Assembly (NCBI GenBank): GCA_015350385.1
Contig: WNKI01000002.1
Location: 1,042,413-1,093,350 of the forward strand
Source: Aculops lycopersici
Lineage: Eukaryota; Arthropoda; Arachnida; Trombidiformes; Eriophyidae
DNA length: 50,938 nucleotides
Direction of reading: 5' to 3'
Under the pieces are notes generated by a model. The model made no database searches. It was given only the letters and a program-made list of their open reading frames with translations, and was not told the DNA's origin. Of this stretch, positions 33,771 to 41,869 are shown piece after piece. Numbering within the stretch: position 1 is the stretch's first letter; every line of letters starts with the position of its first letter. The position numbers and the translations under genes are program-made.

Positions 33771-34700
33771 ATCTTCAGCAGCAAAATTCACGGTTACGAC
33801 GTCAAGGAGTACAACATCACCACCAAGGATAATTATGTGCTCACCTTGCACCTCAACTCATCCATCCGCAAGATATTCCGACCGGCGGTCCAGCGACAGG
33901 AGCAAAGAAGCCATATCTCTTGCTACACGGTCTAGTGGGCTCCTCCGCGAGTTATGTCAGAAACGTTGCACCAGATTAAAAGGCGCCACTGGAAACGATT
34001 GATCTCAACCCAAATATCTATGAGGTGCTAAGGTTCCCTCCAGACCAGTATAGCTGGACGTCAACGGCTGGTTATTTCACGGGCAACGATGGGGCCGGCG
34101 CAGAGCCAACAGCTGAGATTTAGTTGTATGATGATGACGCAAGTAAGATTCTCTTTGCACTGGAGTTTGAGAATTAGAACCAGAAGTTTAGCATGCCGAA
34201 GAAATCTGAGGATTCCGTTAGCAACTCTCTCGCTTTCACCATGAGCAACTTCGGCTAATTAACTTGCGTGGAAATGATTACTCGAAAAAACACGCTGGCA
34301 GCTACACCAGCGACTCAGCCAAATATTGGGACTTCATTATCGACACCATCATCCGTGAGGATCTTGTGGCTTCGATTGATTTTGTTTCAAAAACAACGGA
34401 ATGGCAGGGACCAATGGGTTTTGTCTCCTACTCCTTCAGCAGCGCCCATGTCCTCGGACTGCTAACCGCCTTCCCTGAGTACCAGGATACATTGCAACCT
34501 GTTGTCATGATAGCGCCGACCCTGCTCACAGGTACACCTGAACGCTCGACCTATGAGGTCGAGTCTGCTACTGACCTTCTCACTTCTTCAGATGGCCCAT
34601 TCCCGGCCACCGGACAAACGGAGGAGGATAAGATTGAGAAGCTGCTTTGCAAACTTTCGAACTCGAATTTATGCAAACTCTTAGAGACGATTTTCTACGG
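33771..34700 (+). pseudogene. Broken acid-lipase copy, left part
   Basis: This stretch is very similar to exon 2 of the lipase at 47834-49545, from the same acceptor region (CTTCTAG ending 33770). It is not functional. There is a one-base insertion near 33848, a TAC to TAA change near 33977, stops near 34122 and 34177, and a 13-bp deletion between two GGCTA repeats near 34255. The signal-peptide exon and promoter are missing: the lipase-like sequence begins soon after the Spot14 stop. Similarity stops at 34700 and resumes at about 46131. The interior 34264-34600 is nearly identical to the intact lipase, while 34017-34190 is far more divergent. Confidence 0.9.
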
Positions 34701-34964
34701 GGCTGTTGTACAGAAAGGGGGGGATGGCATTTTCAAATTTTGACTTCATAAATGGATTCGCCGACCCCAAAATAGCCAGGAAAAGTGGTTCCGGCGGTCC
34801 GGAACCCCCTTTCCGGTTTCCCCGAAAGGGGCGTGCCGGCCCGGGAAAAGTACCGAAATCAGGTGGGCGTGCCTCCCGAAGGCCTGCGGGAAAGTAAAAA
34901 AAATAAATATGTGTGACAATTTTTCGCCGCTGATGCTGTAACACACAATAGCCTAATTGATATA
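34701..34964. repeat. Unidentified inserted segment, left half
   Basis: This sequence lies between the break in the lipase copy and the left end of the Tc1 element, and it is absent from the intact lipase. It is GC-rich with many CCGG/CCCGAAAGGGG-type inverted motifs (34785-34890) followed by an A-rich stretch. With 45815-46130 it would form about 580 bp before the Tc1 insertion. It may be an older short mobile element, but I could not identify it and see no clear target duplication. Confidence 0.45.
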
Positions 34965-35164
34965 CACTGGCGGCCAAATAAAAGTAAGCAGAGGCTAACT
35001 TTTGATCTAGTTTGAGTTTTGGCTTGATATTTGCAGAGAAGTTGTATTTGTAGATGGAATCGCTATTTTCATAGCATTTGTTTTCAAAATTGATGTATTT
35101 TCTGTTCAGGCAGCAAAACTCGCACTGCAGCTCAATTGGCGACGGCCAAGTAAAAGGTTGCGGC
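34965..35164 (+). repeat. Tc1 terminal inverted repeat, left (200 bp)
   Basis: Exact reverse complement of 45615-45814 by my reading. The match ends inward at GTTGCGGC, beyond which the two arms differ. Confidence 0.95.
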
Positions 35165-35210
35165 GGAAGATGATAGAATTGTGCAGAATTCAGATGGTAA
35201 TTTGCCAAGT

Positions 35211-35478
35211 TTAATCTAGTAACCTGTAGGTCCAACCTTTCTCATCGATACATTTGACTAAACGTCTCCTGATTGAACCACACAAATTAGACAGGAAGTC
35301 TTGTTCAAAGACATTGATTTGAGTAACGGCGGCATCGATGGCAACCCACAATTCTGCCTTGTTTTTGTACTGTTTACCTTCATAGACGATTGCTGCCATT
35401 CGAGACCAAACATTTTCAATCGGGTTCAAATCTGGCGAGCGTGCAGGCCAAGGTAAAAGTTTTAGACCCAAATTAGCT
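35211..35478 (-). pseudogene. Tc1-like transposase, C-terminal piece
   Basis: It encodes LPWPARSPDLNPIENVWSRM and the rest of the C-terminus to a TAA at 35211. The E of NPIEN is the third catalytic residue of the DDE triad. This piece continues the frame of 44775-45512 exactly once the gypsy element and one AGCT copy are disregarded. With that join there are 34 residues between the second D and the E, giving the classical Tc1 DD34E spacing. The gene is split and cannot make a whole enzyme as it stands. Confidence 0.93.
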
Positions 35479-35579
35479 TGTTACGCTGACAAACGTCAGA
35501 GACCGAATGGTCGTCATTTATTACATACAGAAGTGCAAGGAAAAATAACTGCGCGCTGCGCGATGCGCTGTGCGCCACA
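35479..35579 (-). repeat. 3' LTR of the gypsy element (101 bp)
   Basis: It matches 44678-44774 apart from one substitution (near 35516) and an additional GCGC (near 35552). It has TG/CA ends. At about 100 bp it is very short for a Ty3/gypsy LTR. An AATAAA occurs within it on the element strand. Confidence 0.93.
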
Positions 35580-35590
35580 CTCCCCTCCTT
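35580..35590 (-). other. Polypurine tract of the gypsy element
   Basis: On the minus strand AAGGAGGGGAG lies immediately before the 3' LTR, the expected place and composition for the plus-strand primer of reverse transcription. It follows directly after the envelope-like stop codon. Confidence 0.85.
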
Positions 35591-36212
35591 ATGGTTGGTG
35601 TATCTCTTGGATATTTACGGAAGGTCTGTGGTATCTGGTGTTAGGTAGAATGTTTTTCTCTACAATTCTGTCCAATTGTTTTGCCAATCTATCTTCGTCC
35701 ATTGACTGCAATGTCAACATTGGGAATGAATTTCTTTCTCTAGTGCGAAGCGGTACCTCGTCGTGCATCGGTTGTCTAATTATCGTTGTGTGAGCTGGTG
35801 CTGTATTGTTTGCCATGCGGTTTGCAGCAATCCATTGTTGCCACATCGAAGGTGTCTTACATTTTACATAACAAATGCTACAGCATATAACAATGAATAG
35901 TAAACCAGTTGTTGCTAAGGTGTACATGGTAGCATCTTTCCAGGACCAACTGTATCCAGCTACTTGTAGAGCTATAGCTTCCCTTGTAATGTTGTTGTGC
36001 AGTTGTAGTAAGTTTTCGCTCATCCTAATGTTGTCATCAAACACCTCGTGTGCGTATTTAAAACGATCGAAGTGATAGCTGGCAACATTGAATATATAAT
36101 AAGTTGGATTTAGTGCTTGGGGTTTCTTCGATTCATGAATAACAAGGTTATCACTTGTCCTAAATGAGTACTTAAAACTCAAAGAAAACACATAACTAGG
36201 GCAAGTTGTAGT
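35589..36212 (-). pseudogene. Envelope-like protein of the gypsy element, C-terminal piece
   Basis: This is the end of the envelope-like frame. It has a hydrophobic membrane segment (LATTGLLFIVICCSICYVKC, encoded near 35865-35930) and a cytoplasmic tail of about 90 residues. Its N-terminal piece is at 40450-41869. The hAT element separates them, and the frame is continuous if the hAT element and one 8-bp target copy are disregarded. It belongs to an old viral-type gene in the genome; described only. Confidence 0.85.
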
Positions 36213-36220
36213 CTCATACC
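36213..36220 (+). repeat. hAT target-site duplication, left copy
   Basis: CTCATACC lies directly outside the left end of the hAT element and is repeated at 40442-40449. Eight base pairs is the hAT family standard. Confidence 0.95.
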
Positions 36221-36245
36221 TAGGGTGGGAGTAAATGTAATGTAA
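36221..36245 (+). repeat. hAT terminal inverted repeat, left
   Basis: Matches the reverse complement of 40417-40441 over 25 bp, beginning TAGGGTGGGAG. The arms diverge inward of this. Confidence 0.92.
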
Positions 36246-36282
36246 CGTAAAAAGTGGGGGAAAAATTTACACTCAACTGACA

Positions 36283-36332
36283 GCTTTTTACATGTAAAAT
36301 TCCCTGTTTTACAGGGTAAAAATGTAAAAAGC
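36283..36332 (+). repeat. Subterminal nested palindrome in the hAT element
   Basis: GCTTTTTACAT (36283-36293) and ATGTAAAAAGC (36322-36332) are exact reverse complements. Inside lies a second hairpin, CCCTGT (36302-36307) with ACAGGG (36311-36316). I do not see a matching structure at the right end. Confidence 0.75.
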
Positions 36333-36533
36333 ATGTGTCAACGGAAGTGAATCTCGTATAGCTGCCCGCCACGCCTGCTGGCAAATTTGAAAGGAGCGAC
36401 CGCCGACCCGATACTTCAGCATGGGGCCTGCCTCATATTTTATTTATGTAAGAGGCATCGGTGCGTTATTGTTAAACCATATCAATCATTATCTAATAAA
36501 TCTGCAATCTATTCATTGATGGCAATAATAACA

Positions 36534-36618
36534 GTGTAATATTTGAGATTGTGTAATATTTGAGATTGTGTAATATTAGAGAGTGTGTAATATTAGAGCC
36601 CGTGTAATTTAAGAGAAT
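36534..36618 (+). repeat. Five tandem 17-bp repeats before the hAT transposase
   Basis: Units begin at 36534, 36551, 36568, 36585 and 36602, each starting GTGTAAT. The first two are GTGTAATATTTGAGATT; the others vary at the end. The array ends 18 bp before the transposase ATG. Such subterminal repeats often bind hAT transposases, or it may be a promoter or leader element. Related copies lie at 38954-38997. Confidence 0.85.
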
Positions 36619-36635
36619 TCTTGTCAATTTGTATC

Positions 36636-38762
36636 ATGGAAGAAGACCTTGATCGAGGAATTTTGGAAAATTTAGACGTGAACAGAGGTAGAGATTCGAT
36701 AGATTCAATAGATTCGATAGATTCGCAAAATTCATCCTCTTTCGGCGAGCCGACGTTCAAGAAACTACCCTGGATGAATAATTATTTTCGATTGGAAACG
36801 CTCAACGATGGTACAAAAATAGTACGATGTGAGACATGCAAAATATACACGTGCAAGAATAGAAGTACGAAACGTTTGGTACCTCACCTGAAGAAATGCT
36901 CGAATATTACAGATATCCAAGCCGAAGAGATGGAAGCAGAAATAAAGAAGAGCGATATGGAGCACTTGCGCATAAATAAGCTATGGACAGACTTCTTGAT
37001 AGAGAGCAATGTGGCTCTAAGAAGTTTAGAGACTAGATCATTCAAGCGATTCGCTAGCGGAGCCTTACCATCGTGGAAGGTACCAACACGACAAGATGTG
37101 TCAAGCATCTACATTCCGATGCGATCTCAAGAATTACAACGTGAATTTGAAAGAAAAATTGCAAATAAGAAGATAGACTACTTATCGATCGAGTTTGATC
37201 ATTGGCAAGATGCCAACCATCGTTCGATATTTGGTGTCATAGCGACTGACACTGGAGGCAATAGATTTCTCCTCGAATTGCGAGATGTCTCACTGCGTGG
37301 CCATTACGCAAGTGTAATAGTCGAGGATTTGATGGACATACTGGACAAAATACCTGGAGCTGCCATTAATTCTATCGTCAGTGATTCAGCCTCGACCTGT
37401 AAGCTTGCACGACATGAGATCGTTAAGAAAACTAAATATGCGCACTTGATACAGCATAGGTGCATAGCTCATCTACTCAACTGCATCGGCTCAAGAATTA
37501 CATGTAAGAATCCCACGATCGAGGCAACCATCAAGACAGCCGCCAAAATTACAGCTTTTGTTTCCTCTAGCACATATTGGTCAGCTTATATCAAGAATAC
37601 TGCGGGGAAAACGGTGAAACCATTATGTTCGGTCAGATGGTATTCGACGGTTGAAATGTTGACCGCGTTGTTAGATTTGAAGAAAGTAATTTCGGAAGAT
37701 ATAAGAACGACCCTGAAGGATGACAGTCAGGCAGCAAGAACAATTGAATCGATGGATTGGGACCGGGCAAGAGATATAGTAGATGTTTTGAACCCCCTCT
37801 GCGACTGTATCGCGGCAGTTGAAGCTAAAGGCTGCTCACTTAGCGATGCAGTCAAAGTTATTCTACACTTGATGAAAAGCTTATTCGATAGCGAAACTGT
37901 AATTTCAGAGACAAGAAAAGCCGCGAGATTATCTTTCTTATGGTACTTCAATACTGATAATATGACTGATCAAGAGCTCGGCCTCTACATGGCAGCATAT
38001 GTGATCGAGAGAAAGAACAAATTTAGGTTTGTTACTGAGGACGGTGTAAAGCTAGCTAAGGAGACGATAACAAGAATAGCTAATGCATCTGGTGTGGATT
38101 TGAGGAGGAGAGGACGGGCGTTGCTCGATGAATTCAAAGTTTACCGTAATTTTCGAGCAGATTACGCAAACTTGGATCCAAATTCCACACTGGCTCAGTG
38201 GTGGGTGGATAGGTTAGATAGTGGTCCCTTAGCCAAGATAGGTATCCGAATTGCTCACCTTAAAGCTTCGTCAGCGAATATCGAGCGAACTTTTTCAGCA
38301 CTCAAGTTGATTCAAGGATTCAACCGGGTTAATTTAGCGCTATCCTCAATGAAACATGCATGTAGAATTAAGATTGCTACAGGTGTAATTCTGGACGAGG
38401 GTGATTCAGAGTTGCTGGAAACAGAAGATCCAGGTATAGTTGAGTCTATCGATACTGACCAAGATGAAGCCACGGAAGATCATTCGATTTCGGGAATTAC
38501 AACTGGTTCGTCTGAAATAGCCAGCAATTGGCTGGAGAACGAAAGTTTGTCTGTCAAGCTGAGTTATCAACGTCTATTCAAGTACATTGATTTCTCTATA
38601 ATTTATGACTATATTCCAAGCTCGAGCATTGAGGCACCAGCAACAGAAGAAGAGATCAGAAGACTGATAGATGGTGATCAAACTATCCTCGAAAATTACG
38701 TTGTACCAGATACGAACAGTCAAGTAGCTGACTATGATGATCTGCCGCTTGAGAATTTGTAA
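36636..38762 (+). CDS. hAT-family transposase with BED zinc finger (708 aa)
   Basis: This enzyme would cut and paste the surrounding element. From the N-terminus: an acidic Asp-Ser repeat encoded by tandem GATAGATTC units (36690-36730); a BED-type zinc finger with CETCKIYTC and HLKKC (about residues 65-95); a catalytic core with D in SIEFDHWQD, D in SIVSDSAST and E in SSANIERTFSALKL; and the hAT C-terminal dimerisation motif (STLAQWWVDRL through IERTFSAL). All three acidic residues are present and the frame is open, so it could be active. The first ATG in the frame is at 36636; the frame is open five codons upstream without an ATG. It is followed after 235 bp by the RING gene on the same strand. 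Confidence 0.93.
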   Translation: MEEDLDRGILENLDVNRGRDSIDSIDSIDSQNSSSFGEPTFKKLPWMNNYFRLETLNDGTKIVRCETCKIYTCKNRSTKRLVPHLKKCSNITDIQAEEMEAEIKKSDMEHLRINKLWTDFLIESNVALRSLETRSFKRFASGALPSWKVPTRQDVSSIYIPMRSQELQREFERKIANKKIDYLSIEFDHWQDANHRSIFGVIATDTGGNRFLLELRDVSLRGHYASVIVEDLMDILDKIPGAAINSIVSDSASTCKLARHEIVKKTKYAHLIQHRCIAHLLNCIGSRITCKNPTIEATIKTAAKITAFVSSSTYWSAYIKNTAGKTVKPLCSVRWYSTVEMLTALLDLKKVISEDIRTTLKDDSQAARTIESMDWDRARDIVDVLNPLCDCIAAVEAKGCSLSDAVKVILHLMKSLFDSETVISETRKAARLSFLWYFNTDNMTDQELGLYMAAYVIERKNKFRFVTEDGVKLAKETITRIANASGVDLRRRGRALLDEFKVYRNFRADYANLDPNSTLAQWWVDRLDSGPLAKIGIRIAHLKASSANIERTFSALKLIQGFNRVNLALSSMKHACRIKIATGVILDEGDSELLETEDPGIVESIDTDQDEATEDHSISGITTGSSEIASNWLENESLSVKLSYQRLFKYIDFSIIYDYIPSSSIEAPATEEEIRRLIDGDQTILENYVVPDTNSQVADYDDLPLENL

Positions 38763-38953
38763 ACAAACTAATGTAAATTTGAATTCCGCGCGCCGCCACT
38801 CATAACAAACACACATGCACAACACGCGCCTAAAACGACAAGTGCCGATTATGACTAAATTAACGCTGCATAATGCGGCATCATCAATATATTGACATTC
38901 CGATCTAGCTCACTAACATCCCACCTTTTCAATATCACTGCCATCAAACAAGA

Positions 38954-38997
38954 CTGTAATTTACGAAGATTGTAATATTAGAGAATAGTAATTGAAG
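38954..38997 (+). repeat. Degenerate TGTAAT repeats before the RING gene
   Basis: Three units at about 16-17 bp spacing (CTGTAATTTACGAAGAT at 38954, TGTAATATTAGAGAATA at 38971, AGTAATTGAAG at 38987) end at the RING start codon. The second unit matches the TGTAATATTAGAGA core of the array upstream of the transposase. The placement suggests a shared promoter or binding site for both genes of the element. Confidence 0.7.
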
Positions 38998-40088
38998 ATG
39001 GAGTGCGTAATTTGCTTCTGTCAACATGATGACCAATCGATATTCCTGCCATGCAGCCACAAATTTCACAAGCATTGTATCAAACAAGTATACAGGACAA
39101 CCAAAAATACATATGATCAAGTGACTATGCAGCCAATTTACCCCGTGTGTCCATACTGTCGGCAACGCTTCCATGCCAGAGATGTTGGAATGAATAGAAC
39201 AGGAAGACCACCTGCAGAAGTTGAAGTTGATCCAAATTTACAGAACGTTCCAGCTTACGCTTCGATGTCTAATTATGTGAGACCACTTCGATTGAGTCGC
39301 TTGGTTCAAGTTATCGAGAGAGAGAGAGACAACAACAACTGTTGACTCAGCTTATTGAGAGAAGGCGAGAGATGCTCCAGCGGCAACAGAATTCTCGACA
39401 ATTACAGGAGAACGAGTCTCGAGTACTATCCCAATCTTCAAGCTCTCAGGAAAGTATCAAGCGACCCTCTGGAACCTCTAATCGCGTGATACTCGAATCT
39501 GATTCCGATCAAAGCCGGCCATCGAGTCAACGAGATCCATACCTGACAGATGAGCCTGTAATTTACGAGCCGATGCACATAGAATCGATTCCTAGGGCCA
39601 CTCCTCGTTACGCTACAGATTTCTCAGCTCCATCTCCGGGATGGGCGATGGTAATGCCCGAAAGTTTACCACAGCTCAACACGCAGATAACTATATTCGA
39701 GAACCAACTAGCCCAAATCTCCGGAAATTACCAGATGGAAACTATGCCAGATTCACCAGCCCGCTCTAGTGAACCTGATTCTGACATCGAAGAGGAAATC
39801 GATGAAATACCTGAGCCGATGAACATCGAAGGCTTCTGGGGTAGAGGTCGCAATCTCCGTTACATCATCTTATGGTCTGATGGAACTTTTAGTTTGAATA
39901 GGACCAGAGAAGTAGAGGCAGGAGCTCTAGAATTACTGATGGATTTCCGTCGGAGGCGGGGACGCGAAGCTACGAGGAGGGCTCGAGAATTACAACGGAC
40001 AGGTGAGAGACCCCGTATCTTAGGTAGAGGTAGGGGTAGAGGACGCATCGCCCGGTCGAATTCTGATTGCCACCAACGAGACTTTTGA
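38998..40088 (+). CDS. RING-H2 finger protein encoded in the hAT element (frameshifted)
   Basis: The first frame (38998-39345, 115 aa) opens with MECVICFC and carries all eight RING-H2 ligands: C-x2-C, then CSHKFHKHC (C, H, H, C), then CPYC. RING-H2 proteins usually act as ubiquitin E3 ligases that recruit an E2 enzyme. The frame ends at TGA 39343. Reading continues in another frame to 40088, with Gln/Ser-rich sequence, an acidic stretch (DSDIEEEIDEIPEPMNIE) and a basic Arg/Gly-rich tail (RILGRGRGRGRIARS). The switch falls at a GAGAGAGAGA run near 39316-39329. One extra GA unit, or a -1 frameshift, would explain it; no intron is obvious. AATAAA lies at 40174. Whether it is captured from a host or an old part of this element family is unknown. 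Confidence 0.8.
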
Positions 40089-40416
40089 TATTCAAATTCT
40101 TCCAAAATTACAAAGACTGACACTATGATCTCTCAAAAATTACAGTATTATATTATCACTCATTTGCTGCATAAATAAAGATTAAGATACACTACTCTAT
40201 ATTTGCGTTGTTTGTTTACATTCATATTGATGCTCACATTATCAGTCAGCCCGCAAGGCTCGGCCCCAATGAGACACGCCTCTTCGCCTGTCGAGAGGGA
40301 GCGGGAAATCGATGTAAAGAACGCCCATTTTTGACCATCGTCAAAAGCCCTCCGTTTACAGAATCAGTACACTTTTTCAGGTTTTTTACGCGATTTCTTT
40401 ACAGTGCTATTTTCGT

Positions 40417-40441
40417 TTACATTACATTTACTCCCACCCTA
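40417..40441 (-). repeat. hAT terminal inverted repeat, right
   Basis: The reverse complement of the left end over 25 bp, ending CTCCCACCCTA. Confidence 0.92.
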
Positions 40442-40449
40442 CTCATACC
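40442..40449 (+). repeat. hAT target-site duplication, right copy
   Basis: CTCATACC, identical to 36213-36220. Confidence 0.95.
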
Positions 40450-41869
40450 TAGGCGAATTGGCTAATGCAATTGAAATATTATTTCCATAGCAGCTGATAA
40501 TCAGGTTGGGCCACGCCACCTCCATTTTAGAGTGAATTGGTTTGGATTTGTCAATTGATGTCTCTCTCCAGAGTTTGATGTTTGGATCTGAGAAGTTTTC
40601 TTCCTCACAGCTTGATTCGACCGCGTCCGTGGCTGTTTGATCCAAACCCCGCACACAATTCTTGACCTTATTGGACAAAACCAAAGGTTTTCCGACGTAT
40701 GCGTGTCGTGTCGGAGAGAGGGCGAAGTTGGTGTAGAAATCAACATGACGAATTAGATAGATTTTTGAAGTTTTGGATCTAACATGTCCTTGGATTGTAA
40801 TGTGCAATGTGTTTGTGTTAGTCAAAGTGACATCATTGACTTTTGCGTCTCTGTGTTCTAGTTGGTCGAACGAATGCAAATCAAATAACTGGGCTAAATT
40901 CACGCTATCCTGCTTCTTCTGTTCAAAGGTTTCCAAGAAGATTTCTAAAAGCATTCTTTTTCTACCGATCTCGTTCACTAGATAATCATAATAAGCCTGT
41001 ATCATCGGAGCTACTTGTTCTAAGACAAACAAATCATCAATCTCCTTTTGTAGGAACTTTTGCGCTTTGTTCGAGGCTCTAGTTGCTACGTTTAACACTG
41101 CCTCTTGTTGTTCCAGTTTGGCAATGCTTTGGCGAAGGAAAAGGTCCGTGTCTGCGGCTTTTTGTTGGTTGGTCCATTTCTTCTCTACATAACTCACAAT
41201 ATTCGAAACAATGATGCCGGCAAGAAATTGTATTTGACGCTTCTCCCTACCCCTTTGCTGTTCGAACCTTGAAATGGTTTGTATAATATTTTCTTTGAAC
41301 ACTTTTTCACAGCTAAACAATAGTTCATTAGTTTGGGCATCAACAGTTATCTGTCTCTTTGCCTTGAATGGTGGAATCTTGCCAGCTTTAATAGCCTCCT
41401 CCATTGTATAGTACTCTTGTTCTTTGGCTGCAACAGGTGGTTCTGTCACCTCAATCTCGATTGGTACAAGACCGCGATCGGGGTTGTTTGATTCCACTGG
41501 GGCAGGCCTTGGAGCAACAGGCATTGTTTGCTGCACTCGAACTTGTTGGGGTTGTGGTTGAGGTTGTGGTTGTGGCGAATGCAAATTATGTTGTAGTTGT
41601 GGAATTGTTTGTGGAGGAAATGAATTGATCGTGTTGACACGAGGTTGTTGTTTGTTTATAATTTTTGTTGTTAATATTCGTTTGTACTCATTGAGTAAGT
41701 TACAGGGGCTCACGTAAGTTATAGCATATGGTAAGGTTACCAATCTTTCGCTGATGAATTTGTTTGGAACTTCCTCCCACCAGACAGGCGATGTCTCGTG
41801 TAATTGTGGCAACCCCATTACCACCAGTGACATTAATAGTGTCACCAATATGATGGATATAACGGGCAT
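40450..41869 (-). pseudogene. Envelope-like protein of the gypsy element, N-terminal piece
   Basis: A methionine at 41869 starts a hydrophobic signal-like segment (MPVISIILVTLLMSLVVMG). After a Pro/Gln-rich linker near 41525-41580 comes a basic RGREKR site (near 41234-41256), typical of furin-type cleavage. It is followed by a hydrophobic stretch (FLAGIIVSNIVSYV) and long helical, coiled-coil-like sequence. This layout resembles class I-type envelope proteins of errantivirus-like elements. The frame is open and continuous with the integrase end upstream. It is cut at 40449 by the hAT element; the rest is at 35589-36212. Described only; I do not identify the clade of the envelope. Confidence 0.8.

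Larger units (their letters stand above)
36221..40441 (+). mobile_element. hAT transposon carrying a transposase and a RING-H2 gene
   Basis: The element is 4221 bp, bounded by inverted repeats of about 25 bp that begin TAGGGTGGGAGTAAATG and are flanked by the 8-bp duplication CTCATACC. The TAGGG start and 8-bp duplication are hAT hallmarks. It holds two genes in the same orientation: the transposase (36636-38762) and a RING-H2 protein (38998-40088). Subterminal structure includes an 11-bp palindrome around 36283-36332 and a 17-bp repeat array at 36534-36618. It sits in the envelope-like gene of the gypsy element, opposite in orientation to it. The second gene is unusual for hAT elements. Confidence 0.95.

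Noticed and set aside
34681..35235. A 184-codon minus-strand frame and its counterpart at 45610-45825
   Set aside because: Both largely translate the Tc1 inverted repeat; the shared peptide appears because the repeats are identical.
36214..36221. hAT ends set at AGGGTGGG with a different flank
   Set aside because: Only the boundaries at 36221 and 40441 (TAGGG ends) give matching 8-bp duplications and keep the interrupted frame open.
38998..39345. The RING protein as an ordinary host gene next to a transposon
   Set aside because: It lies wholly between the hAT inverted repeats and the matching 8-bp target duplications, so it travels with the element.
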